Origin: Afifellaceae bacterium
GTDB lineage: Bacteria; Pseudomonadota; Alphaproteobacteria; Rhizobiales; Afifellaceae
Direction: 5' to 3'
DNA length: 64,000 nt
Assembly (NCBI GenBank): GCA_028284625.1
Contig: JANQRH010000020.1
Location: forward strand, 1 to 64,000
Position numbers and translations under genes: made by a program. The notes under the pieces were generated by a model. The model was not told the origin of the DNA, made no database searches, and saw only the letters and a list, made by a program, of their open reading frames with translations. Shown here piece after piece: positions 1-9,533 of this stretch (position 1 is its first letter; every line of letters begins with the position of its first letter).

Positions 1-1
1 G

Positions 2-103
2 CTTGAGGGGCGGGCCTTTGAGAAGGAGCAAAAGGCGATGCTGAAGGCGACCCGCGAACGCGATCGCGGCCAGGCAGCACTCGCCGCTCCCGCGCCCGCC
101 TGA
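2..103 (+). CDS. C-terminal end of an unidentified protein (cut by window start)
   Basis: An open frame enters the window and stops at a TGA at 101-103. The 33 visible residues are charged and probably helical (for example AFEKEQKAMLKATRERDRGQ) and end in a short Ala/Pro tail. The domain that would identify the protein lies outside the window, so I give no function. It converges on the leftward EamA transporter gene with about 40 bases between the two stops. It could in principle be a chance frame, but the absence of a competing gene and the convergent layout favour a real C-terminus. Confidence 0.5.
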   Translation, partial: LEGRAFEKEQKAMLKATRERDRGQAALAAPAPA

Positions 104-131
104 CGTCCTAGCAGCACGGTAAACCGAGTCG

Positions 132-162
132 GTCGCCTGCTCCTTAAGAGGGAGCGGGCGAC
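132..162. terminator. Stem-loop between convergent genes
   Basis: Arms at 132-143 and 151-162 form a 12-bp stem with one G-T pair around a 7-base loop. It spans the stop codon of the leftward transporter gene. Neither side has a clear T-run, so it may be a weak bidirectional terminator or a 3'-end stabiliser. Confidence 0.4.
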
Positions 163-1070
163 TGCGCGCGTGCACCCCGCCGGCCGCCGGCCGCGAACAC
201 ACCGCCGATAATCAGGATCGCCCCGACGAGATGGTGCCAGCCCGGCCGCTCGCCGAGAAAAATGATGGCGAGCGTTGAGCCGAACAGCGGCACGAGGTGG
301 AAGAACGGTCCGGCCCGATTAGGACCAATCAACAGAACGCCGCGATTGAAGCAAAGATAGGCGAGGACGGAGGGAAAGATCGCGACGTAGACGATCGCCG
401 CGTAGCCGCCGGCGCCGAGATGACCGATGCGTGCGCCCAGCGCGTATTCCGCCACCGTGACCGGCACCAGAAGCACCGCGCCCCATCCAATAGTCAAAGC
501 CAGGAAGCTGATCGGCGAAATCGGCGGATGCTTGCGCAGAAGCGCGCTGTAGAGCGCGTAAATGCCAATGCCGATGAGCATCGTGATGTCACCGACATTC
601 AGCGTCAGGCTCGCCAGCCTCGCCAGCTCGCCGCCGCTGATGATGGCCAGCACGCCCGTCATCGATATTGCGATTCCGCCAAGCTGACGGCGCGTCAGCG
701 GATCGCTCCATAGCATCCAGCTCCACAGGCCGATGAGAAGCGGCGCGCTTGATTGCAGCACTGACACATTGGTCGCCGTCGTGTGCTGCAGGCTCCAATA
801 CTGAAAGGTGTTGAAGGCGGTGATGCCGGTGAGCGACAGCGCCGTAATGATACCGATATGGCGGCGGATGACCGGGAGGTCGTCGCGAAGTCGCGACCAG
901 GCGAACGGAATCACCAGGAGAAAGGCCAGGCTCCAACGGATCTGATTGAGCATGGCAGGCGGGATATCCGTTACGACCGCCCGCCCGACAACGGCGTTGC
1001 CGGCCCAGAAAAGCGGGGTGAGCGTCAACAGGAGATAGGGCTGGTCGCGCAGTCGCTGCAGCAAGAACAT
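144..1070 (-). CDS. EamA/DMT-family inner-membrane transporter
   Basis: Two tandem EamA halves of five hydrophobic segments each make a protein of about 308 residues, the normal size for drug/metabolite transporters. The first helix carries the family-typical PLFWAGNAVVGRAVV stretch and the second half ends in a Gly-rich helix followed by a basic tail. Substrates of this family (metabolites, amino acids, drugs) cannot be predicted from sequence. I chose the ATG at 1070, just before the first helix; a TTG at 1109 would add 13 non-conserved residues. Neither start has a good ribosome site, so the start is uncertain. Confidence 0.85.
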   Translation of the reverse strand: MFLLQRLRDQPYLLLTLTPLFWAGNAVVGRAVVTDIPPAMLNQIRWSLAFLLVIPFAWSRLRDDLPVIRRHIGIITALSLTGITAFNTFQYWSLQHTTATNVSVLQSSAPLLIGLWSWMLWSDPLTRRQLGGIAISMTGVLAIISGGELARLASLTLNVGDITMLIGIGIYALYSALLRKHPPISPISFLALTIGWGAVLLVPVTVAEYALGARIGHLGAGGYAAIVYVAIFPSVLAYLCFNRGVLLIGPNRAGPFFHLVPLFGSTLAIIFLGERPGWHHLVGAILIIGGVFAAGGRRGARAQSPAPS

Positions 1071-1153
1071 GTCGCCCGCCGTCGGGCGCTCAGCGCCCAG
1101 AATCCTCAAATCACCGGGATGACGGACGAACCGGCCCCTCCCGAAAGGAGGCT

Positions 1154-1184
1154 AAAGCATGATCCCGAAAAGTGGAAACCGACT
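1154..1184. repeat. Truncated rhizobial extragenic palindrome
   Basis: The segment contains GCATGATCCCGAAAAGTGGA, which recurs at 19129. Here only the left arm is preserved; the right arm, which should read roughly CCGGTTTTCGG...CATGCTC, has decayed. It lies immediately upstream of the transporter gene. Confidence 0.65.
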
Positions 1185-1229
1185 TTGAATGAACTTCGCA
1201 GATAGAAAGCAAACGAAGCGGCGGCAGGC

Positions 1230-2501
1230 CTACGGTGTCCAGGTCGCCATCACCGTCTCAAAGACCCTGTCGCCCGGAATGCCCTTTTCGAAGGTGAGCA
1301 ACGCCCGCGTCTGATCGTCATAAAGGATCGGCACATCGAACCAGGAGCCCTCCCGCAGGAGCTGGATGTTGCGGCTGACCTGCTCCTCGTCATCCGACAA
1401 CGCAATCCAGAACAGCTCGCTGGTCACCGGTACAGCGGCTCCGGCAAGCGGCTGGCCGCGCGCCTGCTCTGTCTGCTTCATCACCAGCGCCGGCACCCGC
1501 TGGATCGGGCTCTCCGAAAGCGAGCCGTTGAACTGAATCTCCACCAGATGGCTCGCCGGCAGCGCCGTATCGTAGTTCTTGTAGATGGTGACCGTCGCCT
1601 CAACACCGCGATCGGGGATTTGCAGCGTGGCGCGGATCGCCGGGTTGCCGTCCTTGGTGATATTGGCCCAACTCGCGGTGCCCTCATTCGCCTCGCCGGC
1701 CTGACCCTCAGCGCCCTGGTAGTAGTAGATCGCCCGTTGCGCGACGAGGCTTGTCTCAGCTTCGCCGGTCGTACCCTGGTCGGTGGAGAGCGCCGTCGTC
1801 GTCTCAGGCAGTTGCGTGTCCGTCGTCTCCGGCACGACCATGACGTTTTCAGACGTCTCCGGCTCCGGCGTCGTGCCGCCGCCATTGGTCAGGCGGTCGT
1901 CGCTCTTGCCGGAATCATCGACGACCGGTTCCGGCGTCACCGCCGTGGTCTGCGTCGGCTCCTCAACATCCGATCCCATGCCGAAGATCGCCATCACGGT
2001 GTCGCGCTGTGAGTAGGCCAAAGCGCCGATCCCAATCACCGCGACGACAATGACGAGAAGCCCGATCAGGGCAGGCATGCGCGAGGCGCGATCTTCCTCG
2101 TCGATGAAGTCCTCTTCATCGTCGTCCTCGTCGTCGGCTTCGTACTCGTCCGCAACGTCCCTGGTGAAATCCTCACGCGGCGGCGGCGGAGGTGGAGGCG
2201 GCGGCGGCGATGGGGCCGTTGGCGTGGCGGCAGGCGCGGTGAAGGCGAACTCGTCTTCCTGCGGCTCAAAGCTCTGCGGCGCCGGCTCCTGCGGCGCATA
2301 TTCCGCCTCCAGCCGCGCCACGGCGTCCTCAAGCTCTTGATGCTGCGCCTCGATCTCCCGGCTGGAGAGTGGCGGCTCGACGGCCGTCAGCTGCCGCGCG
2401 AGCGCCGCCCGCGCGCGCTGGTAGACCGCCTCGCGCATCTCGGGAGTGGGATCCGGCAGTGCGGAGACGGAACGTCTGAGAATCGACGCGTAATCCGGCA
2501 T
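1230..2501 (-). CDS. Unknown single-pass membrane protein with acidic, Pro-rich N-terminal region
   Basis: This is a 423-residue protein of unknown function. Residues 1-70 are helical and charged. Residues 71-140 are low-complexity, with a run of ten prolines near 99-108 and a very acidic stretch at 118-137. One transmembrane helix spans about 142-164. After a Thr/Glu-rich linker, residues about 250-423 look like a folded beta-rich domain ending in EKGIPGDRVFETVMATWTP. The topology suggests the acidic N-terminus is cytoplasmic and the C-terminal domain periplasmic. It lies 39 bases downstream of purA on the same strand, an arrangement I recall from other Hyphomicrobiales, where it is also unnamed. 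No Shine-Dalgarno is obvious. Confidence 0.85.
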   Translation of the reverse strand: MPDYASILRRSVSALPDPTPEMREAVYQRARAALARQLTAVEPPLSSREIEAQHQELEDAVARLEAEYAPQEPAPQSFEPQEDEFAFTAPAATPTAPSPPPPPPPPPPREDFTRDVADEYEADDEDDDEEDFIDEEDRASRMPALIGLLVIVVAVIGIGALAYSQRDTVMAIFGMGSDVEEPTQTTAVTPEPVVDDSGKSDDRLTNGGGTTPEPETSENVMVVPETTDTQLPETTTALSTDQGTTGEAETSLVAQRAIYYYQGAEGQAGEANEGTASWANITKDGNPAIRATLQIPDRGVEATVTIYKNYDTALPASHLVEIQFNGSLSESPIQRVPALVMKQTEQARGQPLAGAAVPVTSELFWIALSDDEEQVSRNIQLLREGSWFDVPILYDDQTRALLTFEKGIPGDRVFETVMATWTP

Positions 2502-2540
2502 GGTGACTACACTACTAACCTAGGAGCCCCGGAAAAATGG

Positions 2541-3836
2541 TTAATCCTGAAATGGATCGCGGACAAGGATAGTATCGTCGCGCTCCGGGCTGGTCGACAG
2601 CAGCGCCACCGGCGCCTGGATCAATTCCTCAATGTACCGCACGTATTTCACCGCTTGAGCCGGCAAATCGGCCCAGGACCGCGCGCCGGCTGTTGATTGC
2701 TTCCAGCCTTCCAGCGTGACGTAATGTGCCGCAACCTGCGCCTGGGCCGCCTGGCTAGCCGGCAATCGGTCGAGCTTAGCCCCATCAAGCTCGTATCCGA
2801 CGCACACCTTGATCTCGCTGAGACCATCAAGCACGTCCAGCTTTGTCAGCGCAACGCCCTCAATCCCCGAAACCTTCACCGTTTGGCGAACCAGCACCGC
2901 GTCAAACCAGCCGCAGCGCCGCTTTCGCCCGGTCACCGTGCCGAATTCGCGCCCCCGCTCGCCGAGGAACTGCCCGATCTCGTTGTCCTGTTCGGTAGGA
3001 AACGGCCCCTCCCCGACCCGCGTGGTGTAGGCCTTCACGATACCCAGGACGTAGCCCACCGCGTCTGGGCCGATGCCCGATCCCGCCGCCGCCTGCCCCG
3101 CCACCGTGTTCGATGAGGTGACAAAGGGGTAGGTCCCGTGATCGATGTCGAGGAGCGCCCCTTGCGCGCCCTCAAACAGGATGCGCGCGCCGGCGCGGCG
3201 TTTGCTGTCGAGCAGTCCCCACACGCAGTCCATGTAGGGCAGCAACCGTTCGGCGATTGCGGCAAGCTCGTCATAGATCGTCTGAGCCTCAACCTCCGGC
3301 TCGCCCAATCCGCGCCGAATCGCATTGTGATGGACGAGCGCGCGGTCGATCTTCTGCGGCAGCGTGGAGAGATCGGCGAGGTCGGTGACCCGAATGGCGC
3401 GCCGCCCGACCTTGTCCTCATAGGCCGGGCCGATGCCGCGACCAGTCGTTCCGATACGCGCGCCCGGAGCGGCCGAGCCCTCCCGCAACAGATCAAGCTC
3501 ACGATGCAGCGACAGGATGAGCGTCGCGTTCTCCGCAATGCGCAATTGCTTCGGCGTAACCGTGAGGCCCTGGTCCTGCAGCTTGTCGATTTCGGCGATC
3601 AAGGCATGCGGGTCGAGGACGACGCCATTGCCGATCACCGCCAGCTTGCCCGGCCGCACGACGCCCGACGGCAGCAGGCTGAGCTTGAAGGTCGTGCCGT
3701 CGACCACCAGCGTATGGCCGGCATTGTGACCACCCTGGAAGCGCACGACGACATCGGCGCGCTCCGACAGCCAGTCGACGATCTTGCCCTTTCCCTCGTC
3801 GCCCCATTGCGAGCCGACGACCACTACATTCGCCAT
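2541..3836 (-). CDS. purA: Adenylosuccinate synthetase
   Basis: PurA joins IMP and aspartate using GTP to give adenylosuccinate, the first committed step to AMP, in the cytoplasm. The 431 residues match the bacterial family length. The N-terminus has the GDEGKGK phosphate loop (residues 12-18) with the catalytic Asp, followed by the conserved GGHNAGHTL His motif near 36-44; the substrate loop [15 protein letters not shown] and the [12 protein letters not shown] segment are intact. Start ATG at 3836. It is downstream of serC-serA and preceded by a 45-base stem-loop at 3852-3896. Confidence 0.98.
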   Translation of the reverse strand: MANVVVVGSQWGDEGKGKIVDWLSERADVVVRFQGGHNAGHTLVVDGTTFKLSLLPSGVVRPGKLAVIGNGVVLDPHALIAEIDKLQDQGLTVTPKQLRIAENATLILSLHRELDLLREGSAAPGARIGTTGRGIGPAYEDKVGRRAIRVTDLADLSTLPQKIDRALVHHNAIRRGLGEPEVEAQTIYDELAAIAERLLPYMDCVWGLLDSKRRAGARILFEGAQGALLDIDHGTYPFVTSSNTVAGQAAAGSGIGPDAVGYVLGIVKAYTTRVGEGPFPTEQDNEIGQFLGERGREFGTVTGRKRRCGWFDAVLVRQTVKVSGIEGVALTKLDVLDGLSEIKVCVGYELDGAKLDRLPASQAAQAQVAAHYVTLEGWKQSTAGARSWADLPAQAVKYVRYIEELIQAPVALLSTSPERDDTILVRDPFQD

Positions 3837-3851
3837 CTTCCCGTCCTACCG

Positions 3852-3896
3852 TAGACACGGCAACGCCCCGACAACTCGCCGGGGCGTGCGTGTCTA
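3852..3896 (-). promoter_or_regulatory. Two-part stem-loop in the serA-purA intergenic space
   Basis: The arms TAGACACG (3852-3859) and CGTGTCTA (3889-3896) pair perfectly. Inside them ACGCCCCG (3863-3870) pairs with CGGGGCGT (3880-3887) around a 9-base loop, with a small 3/1 internal loop. In transcription order it follows serA and ends about 15 bases before the purA start codon. No T-run follows, so it is not a standard intrinsic terminator. It could be a purA 5' leader, a transcript-end stabiliser or a processing site. Confidence 0.6.
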
Positions 3897-3941
3897 TACC
3901 ATCTCGCGGCGCGTCTTCGACCCTGAATCGGGCCGCCCACC

Positions 3942-5534
3942 TCAGAAATTCAGCGGCTTCACCTGCTGCACATGCTCCAGCTTGTTGATCGCAGCCATCA
4001 GATCAGGCGGCACAGCCTGGTCCACGGAGACAAGCGCGATCGCGTTGCCGCCCTCCGTGTCGCGGCCGAACTGCATGCGCGCAATGTTGATCCTGTTCTC
4101 ACCCAGCAGCGTGCCGAGATGACCGATGAAGCCTGGCCGGTCGTGATTGGTGATGTAGAGCATCAGCGGCGAAACCTCCGCCTCCATGTTGATGCCCTTG
4201 ATCTGGATAATGCGCGGCTTGCCGTCGGAGAAGACGGTTCCCGCCACCGAGCGCTCCTGCCGCTCCGTCGCCACTGTGAGACGAATATAGGTCTCGTAGA
4301 CGCCGCGCTGCGACTGGCGGGTCTCGTCCACCGACATGCCCCGATCACGCGCCACCAGCGGCGCGTTGACCATGTTCACTTCCGTCAGGATCGGCTTCAG
4401 CAAACCGGCAAGCAGCGCCGCCGTCAGCGCGTTGGTGTTCATCTCCGCCACGTCGCCGGCATATTCGATCCGTACACCCTTGATCGGCGTCTCGGTGAGC
4501 TGGCCGGCAAAGGAGCCGAGTTGCTCCGCCAGGCGCACGAACGGCGTCATCCGACCCGCCTCTTCAGACGTGATGGAGGGCATGTTCAACGCGTTGGATA
4601 CCGCGCCGTCGATTAGGTAGTTGGAAATCTGTTCGGCGACCTGCAGGGCGACATTCTCCTGCGCCTCCGTCGTGGCAGCGCCGAGATGCGGCGTGCACAC
4701 GACATTGTCGAGGCCGAAGAGCGGATTGTCCGTAGCGGGTTCCTCAGCAAACACGTCGAACCCGGCCCCGGCCACCTTGCCGGATTTCAGCGCGGTGGCG
4801 AGATCCTCTTCCACAACAAGCCCGCCGCGGGCGCAATTGATGATGCGCACGCCGTCCTTCATCCTGGCGATCGCTGCAGCATCGATGATGCCCCGGCTCT
4901 TGTCGGTCAGCGGCGTGTGAAGGGTGATGAAATCGGCGCGCCGCAGCAGCGCATCCAGATCAACCCGCTCCACGCCGAGCTGCACGGCACGCTCTTCCGA
5001 CAGGAACGGATCGAACGCGATCACCTTCATGCGCAGGCCATGCGCACGGTCTGCGACGATCGACCCGATATTGCCGCAGCCGATCACGCCGAGCGTCTTG
5101 CCGGTGATCTCTACGCCCATGAAGCGGCTCTTTTCCCACTTACCGGCCTGCGTGGAGCGGTCGGCGGCGGGTACTTGGCGGGCAACGGCGAGCATCAGCG
5201 CCACGGCATGCTCCGCCGTCGTGATGGAATTGCCGAATGGCGTGTTCATGACGATGATGCCGGCGGCCGTCGCAGCCGGCACGTCGACATTGTCGACGCC
5301 GATCCCCGCCCGGCCAATGACCTTCAGCCGGCCGTTGGCGGCGTCGATGACCTTTGGCGTCACCTTGGTGGCGGAGCGGATGGCCAGGCCGTCGAAATCG
5401 CCGATCGTGGCGGCGAGCTTCTCCTTGTCGGGGCCGAGCTTGGGCTCGAACGCAACATCGATACCGCGGTCGCGGAAGACGTTGATTGCGGCCTCCGACA
5501 GAGCGTCGGAGATCAGCACGCGATGCGTTGTCAT
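3942..5534 (-). CDS. serA: D-3-phosphoglycerate dehydrogenase, long form with ACT domain
   Basis: SerA oxidises 3-phosphoglycerate to 3-phosphohydroxypyruvate, opening serine biosynthesis. The 530-residue protein is the long type: substrate and NAD domains (about 1-310), an intervening ASB-like domain (about 320-450) and a C-terminal ACT domain (about 455-530) for serine feedback. Visible signatures are GCGNIGSIVADRAHG for the dinucleotide fold, the NCARGGLVVEEDL strand and the catalytic-His segment CTPHLGAATTEAQENVA. It begins 9 bases after the serC stop, so the two serine genes are probably co-transcribed and translationally coupled. Confidence 0.97.
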   Translation of the reverse strand: MTTHRVLISDALSEAAINVFRDRGIDVAFEPKLGPDKEKLAATIGDFDGLAIRSATKVTPKVIDAANGRLKVIGRAGIGVDNVDVPAATAAGIIVMNTPFGNSITTAEHAVALMLAVARQVPAADRSTQAGKWEKSRFMGVEITGKTLGVIGCGNIGSIVADRAHGLRMKVIAFDPFLSEERAVQLGVERVDLDALLRRADFITLHTPLTDKSRGIIDAAAIARMKDGVRIINCARGGLVVEEDLATALKSGKVAGAGFDVFAEEPATDNPLFGLDNVVCTPHLGAATTEAQENVALQVAEQISNYLIDGAVSNALNMPSITSEEAGRMTPFVRLAEQLGSFAGQLTETPIKGVRIEYAGDVAEMNTNALTAALLAGLLKPILTEVNMVNAPLVARDRGMSVDETRQSQRGVYETYIRLTVATERQERSVAGTVFSDGKPRIIQIKGINMEAEVSPLMLYITNHDRPGFIGHLGTLLGENRINIARMQFGRDTEGGNAIALVSVDQAVPPDLMAAINKLEHVQQVKPLNF

Positions 5535-5543
5535 GTCGGATAC

Positions 5544-6719
<1,176 letters not shown>

Positions 6720-6782
6720 CTTATCTACCCTTCCAGATAGGCGCCCCTCGTTGGGGAGGGGTGTCCCACCGGCGGGGCTAAA
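6720..6782 (-). ncRNA. serC leader: serC-type 5' leader RNA element
   Basis: Directly upstream of serC the transcript contains a first hairpin (CCCCT/AGGGG, within 6741-6762) preceded by CCCGCCGGTGGG, then a second small hairpin at 6722-6739 in which TATCT and AGATA flank a loop holding GGAAGG. That loop is the Shine-Dalgarno, nine bases before the ATG. Position and layout match the Rfam serC motif, known as a candidate cis-regulatory RNA upstream of serC in Alphaproteobacteria. The family assignment comes from recall and structure, not a covariance search. Confidence 0.7.
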
Positions 6783-6835
6783 GGAGGCGTATCAGGAAGT
6801 CAACGCGTGTCGCGGCCCGCGTGTGGGCGGCGCCA

Positions 6836-6869
6836 ATGAAAAGGGCGCGGCCGCTGCCGGCCGCGCCCT
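6836..6869 (-). terminator. Intrinsic terminator of the outer-membrane protein gene
   Basis: A perfect 12-bp GC-rich stem (6842-6853 with 6858-6869, loop CTGC) is followed in the leftward direction by TTTTCATT. It begins about 21 bases after the stop codon at 6891. Confidence 0.85.
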
Positions 6870-6890
6870 GATCTCATGATGTGTGCGATC

Positions 6891-7676
6891 TTACCAGAAG
6901 GTGTAGCGCACACCGAGTTTGATGTCGTGCGACGTCAGGTCTTCGAACTTCATCGGGTTGAAGACGTTGTTTGTGCCGTCGAACGCGATGATGTCGCCGG
7001 TCTCTCCGTCGCCCAAATCGAGATAGCGATATGCCAGCTCAACGGTGAAGGCGTCGGTCACCTCAAAGCCGAGACCGCCATAAAGCGCCCAGGCGAAGTT
7101 CCACTCATCATGGTCACCGGCGTAGGCCATGGTCGGCACTCCGGTGCTCGGATCACCCGGGGTGCCGTAAGTGATCCCCGCGTCGCGGAAACTGCGCAGC
7201 CGCACATTCGCCATGCCGACGCCGCCGCCGACAAACGGTGTCAGGCCGTGCCAGCTGCCAAGATCGAGATAGGCGTTTGCCAGCGCCAACCACTCGGATT
7301 TCTTGGCTGTGTAGTCGTTGAAACGCGGATCGCCGTTACCATCGGTCCAGGTGTCGAAGCCATGGAACTCGGTTTCGGCGCGATACTCGCCGGTGATGTC
7401 GAAGCGCAGCCAGTTGTTGAAGCGATAGCCGACGCCGACGCCAAACGTATTGCCCGACTCGAAGTTCAGCGTATGGAACTCAAGGTTGGCGGTGCCTGCG
7501 AACAGCGCATTATCGAGGCTATCCACCTCTTGGTTGGAATAGCCGATGTCGCCGCGCAGATACCATCCCTTCAGCACGAGCTGGGGAACTTCAGGAACGT
7601 CTGCCGCCTTGGCCTCCGGCACCGCAGTCAGGGCCGTCGCGCAGGCGGCGAGCGCGATTGTGCTCAGTCTGAACAT
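6891..7676 (-). CDS. Outer-membrane beta-barrel protein (Omp25/31-like)
   Basis: The product (261 residues) has a signal peptide ending near AVPEAKA-ADVPEVP and then alternating amphipathic strands typical of an eight-stranded barrel (for example GVGYRFNNWLRFDITGEYRAE). It ends in the aromatic strand KLGVRYTFW required for outer-membrane assembly. Rhizobial Omp25/Omp31 and related surface proteins share this plan; the role is usually structural or stabilising. I prefer the ATG at 7676 because GAGAGGA lies just upstream; an ATG at 7709 has no ribosome site. A terminator follows and a CtrA-like site lies about 80 bases upstream, so it looks monocistronic. Confidence 0.9.
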   Translation of the reverse strand: MFRLSTIALAACATALTAVPEAKAADVPEVPQLVLKGWYLRGDIGYSNQEVDSLDNALFAGTANLEFHTLNFESGNTFGVGVGYRFNNWLRFDITGEYRAETEFHGFDTWTDGNGDPRFNDYTAKKSEWLALANAYLDLGSWHGLTPFVGGGVGMANVRLRSFRDAGITYGTPGDPSTGVPTMAYAGDHDEWNFAWALYGGLGFEVTDAFTVELAYRYLDLGDGETGDIIAFDGTNNVFNPMKFEDLTSHDIKLGVRYTFW

Positions 7677-7756
7677 TCTTCGTCCTCTCACAGAAGCGGC
7701 GCGATACATGCGGTTGCACGACCGCCGTCACGGGAGAACGTGGTAAACAAGAATGT

Positions 7757-7771
7757 TTAATGAGCGTTTAA
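7757..7771. promoter_or_regulatory. Candidate CtrA-binding site
   Basis: TTAA at 7757-7760 and TTAA at 7768-7771 are separated by exactly seven bases, the full CtrA consensus spacing. The site lies about 80 bases upstream of the chosen start of the outer-membrane protein gene in an AT-richer promoter region. A chance match is possible, but TTAA is rare in this GC-rich sequence. Confidence 0.55.
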
Positions 7772-7901
7772 TGGTGAACGAAGTCGAAAAGCCCGATTAA
7801 CAGAACTTCTGACAGTCTTCTTCAACACTATGAAACTAAACCGATCCAGCAAGGCTTATGCTTACCGCACCGTATCAACTGTGCCCAAAGGTCTTAAGAC
7901 A

Positions 7902-7921
7902 TCAGTAACAGACGTTACTGA
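7902..7921. promoter_or_regulatory. Perfect inverted repeat upstream of the outer-membrane protein gene
   Basis: TCAGTAAC and GTTACTGA form an 8-4-8 perfect palindrome, next to a second palindrome GTCTTAAGAC at 7891-7900. The 7710-8007 stretch otherwise holds no gene and looks like an extended promoter. The palindrome has the size of a dimeric regulator operator; the regulator is unknown. Confidence 0.5.
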
Positions 7922-8007
7922 ACGATTAATCTCCCAGCTGTAGAAGACTTCGAGGCCGCCCGCCGCGCGTCGTGGGGTCGATCTTTCGAACCGGCTCTTA
8001 GAGCGAA

Positions 8008-9348
8008 TCAGGCCGCGCGGCCGAGCACTTCGACGATGTCGTTGACGACCGTCTCCAAAAGGTCGGCATTGTCGCCCTCGCCCATCACACGGATCACCGG
8101 CTCGGTGCCGGAAGGGCGGATGACCAGGCGGCCGCTGCCGTTGAGCTTCACTTCCGCTTCGGCGATGGCGCGTTTGACCTGGTCGTTCTCCAGCGGCATG
8201 CCCCCGCGAAAACGGAAATTCTTCAAGATCTGCGGCACCGGATCAAAGCAATGGCAGACTTCACTGGCCGGCCGCTCCTCGCGGCGGAGAACCGCAAGCA
8301 CTTGCAGCGCCGCAATCAGCCCGTCGCCCGTTGTCGTGAAGTCGGACATGATCATATGGCCCGATTGCTCGCCGCCGACATTGTAGCCGTGCTGCCGCAT
8401 ATGCTCGCTGACATAGCGGTCGCCAACCGGCGTGCGCACCAGCTCCAGCCCGCGTTCGGCGAGATAGCGCTCCAGTCCCAGATTGGACATGATCGTCGCC
8501 ACGACACCGCCGCCCGCCAGGCGTCCCTGGCTGCTCCAATAATTCGCCACCACCGCCATCAGCTGGTCGCCGTCGATGACGCGGCCACGCTCGTCGACAA
8601 GCACGACGCGGTCGGCGTCGCCGTCGAGCGCAATACCGAGATCGGCGCGAACCTCGTGCACCTTCTGCGCCAACCCCGCCGGCGCCGTTGAGCCGACATC
8701 GCGGTTGATGTTGAAGCCGTCCGGCTCCACGCCGAGCGCGATCACCTCCGCACCAAGTTCCTCAAGCGCCATGGGGGCGGCGCGATAGCCGGCGCCATTG
8801 GCGCAATCGATCACGACACGGAGCCCCTCAAAGCTCATCTCACGCGGCAGCGTGCGCTTGGCGGCTTCCACGTAGCGGCCGATGGCGACGTCGATACGCT
8901 TGGCGCGACCCAGCGCATCGGAGCGCGCCAGCCTGTTGCTCATATCGGAATCGATCAGCTTTTCGATGTCCGCTTCAGCAGCGTCGGAGAGCTTGAAGCC
9001 GTCAGGACCGAAAAGCTTGATGCCGTTATCGTCGTACGGATTGTGCGAGGCAGAGATCATCACGCCGTAATCGGCGCGCAGCGACCGCGTGAGCATGGCG
9101 ACGGCCGGCGTCGGCAACGGCCCCAAGAGAAACACGTCAACGCCGACCGATGTGAAGCCGGCGACCAGCGCGTTCTCGATCATGTAGCCAGAGAGACGCG
9201 TATCCTTGCCGATCACAACGCGCTGGCGGTGGCCGTTGCGATAGTGAAGCCCGACCGCCATGCCGACCCGCATGGCGATGTCGGGCGTCATGGGAAAGGC
9301 GTTCGCCCGCCCGCGAATACCGTCGGTGCCAAAGTAGCGCCTTGTCAC
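8008..9348 (-). CDS. glmM: Phosphoglucosamine mutase
   Basis: GlmM converts glucosamine-6-phosphate to glucosamine-1-phosphate for peptidoglycan and LPS precursor synthesis. The 446 residues begin [11 protein letters not shown], the family signature, and contain the phosphoserine loop [15 protein letters not shown], the metal loop DGDADR, the sugar loop GGEQSGH and the phosphate-binding [13 protein letters not shown] start at GTG 9348 because GAGGAGGG lies six bases upstream; the frame stays open further upstream without homology. It is downstream of ftsH on the same strand. Confidence 0.97.
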   Translation of the reverse strand: MTRRYFGTDGIRGRANAFPMTPDIAMRVGMAVGLHYRNGHRQRVVIGKDTRLSGYMIENALVAGFTSVGVDVFLLGPLPTPAVAMLTRSLRADYGVMISASHNPYDDNGIKLFGPDGFKLSDAAEADIEKLIDSDMSNRLARSDALGRAKRIDVAIGRYVEAAKRTLPREMSFEGLRVVIDCANGAGYRAAPMALEELGAEVIALGVEPDGFNINRDVGSTAPAGLAQKVHEVRADLGIALDGDADRVVLVDERGRVIDGDQLMAVVANYWSSQGRLAGGGVVATIMSNLGLERYLAERGLELVRTPVGDRYVSEHMRQHGYNVGGEQSGHMIMSDFTTTGDGLIAALQVLAVLRREERPASEVCHCFDPVPQILKNFRFRGGMPLENDQVKRAIAEAEVKLNGSGRLVIRPSGTEPVIRVMGEGDNADLLETVVNDIVEVLGRAA

Positions 9349-9533
9349 ATTGCCCTCCTCGGCCCCTCGTCCAGCCGACGCTGCCGATCCGCCATCCTGC
9401 GCCGGCGAATCAAGCGCGCGGCGACAGGCCGCAGAGCATAATGACTCAACCCGGCGCGCGGGCGTCAAAAATTGTGACGTATGGTTTCAGCCGGCCCCGA
9501 AAACGCGGTGACCTGAGGGCCTGCGATCCGCGA

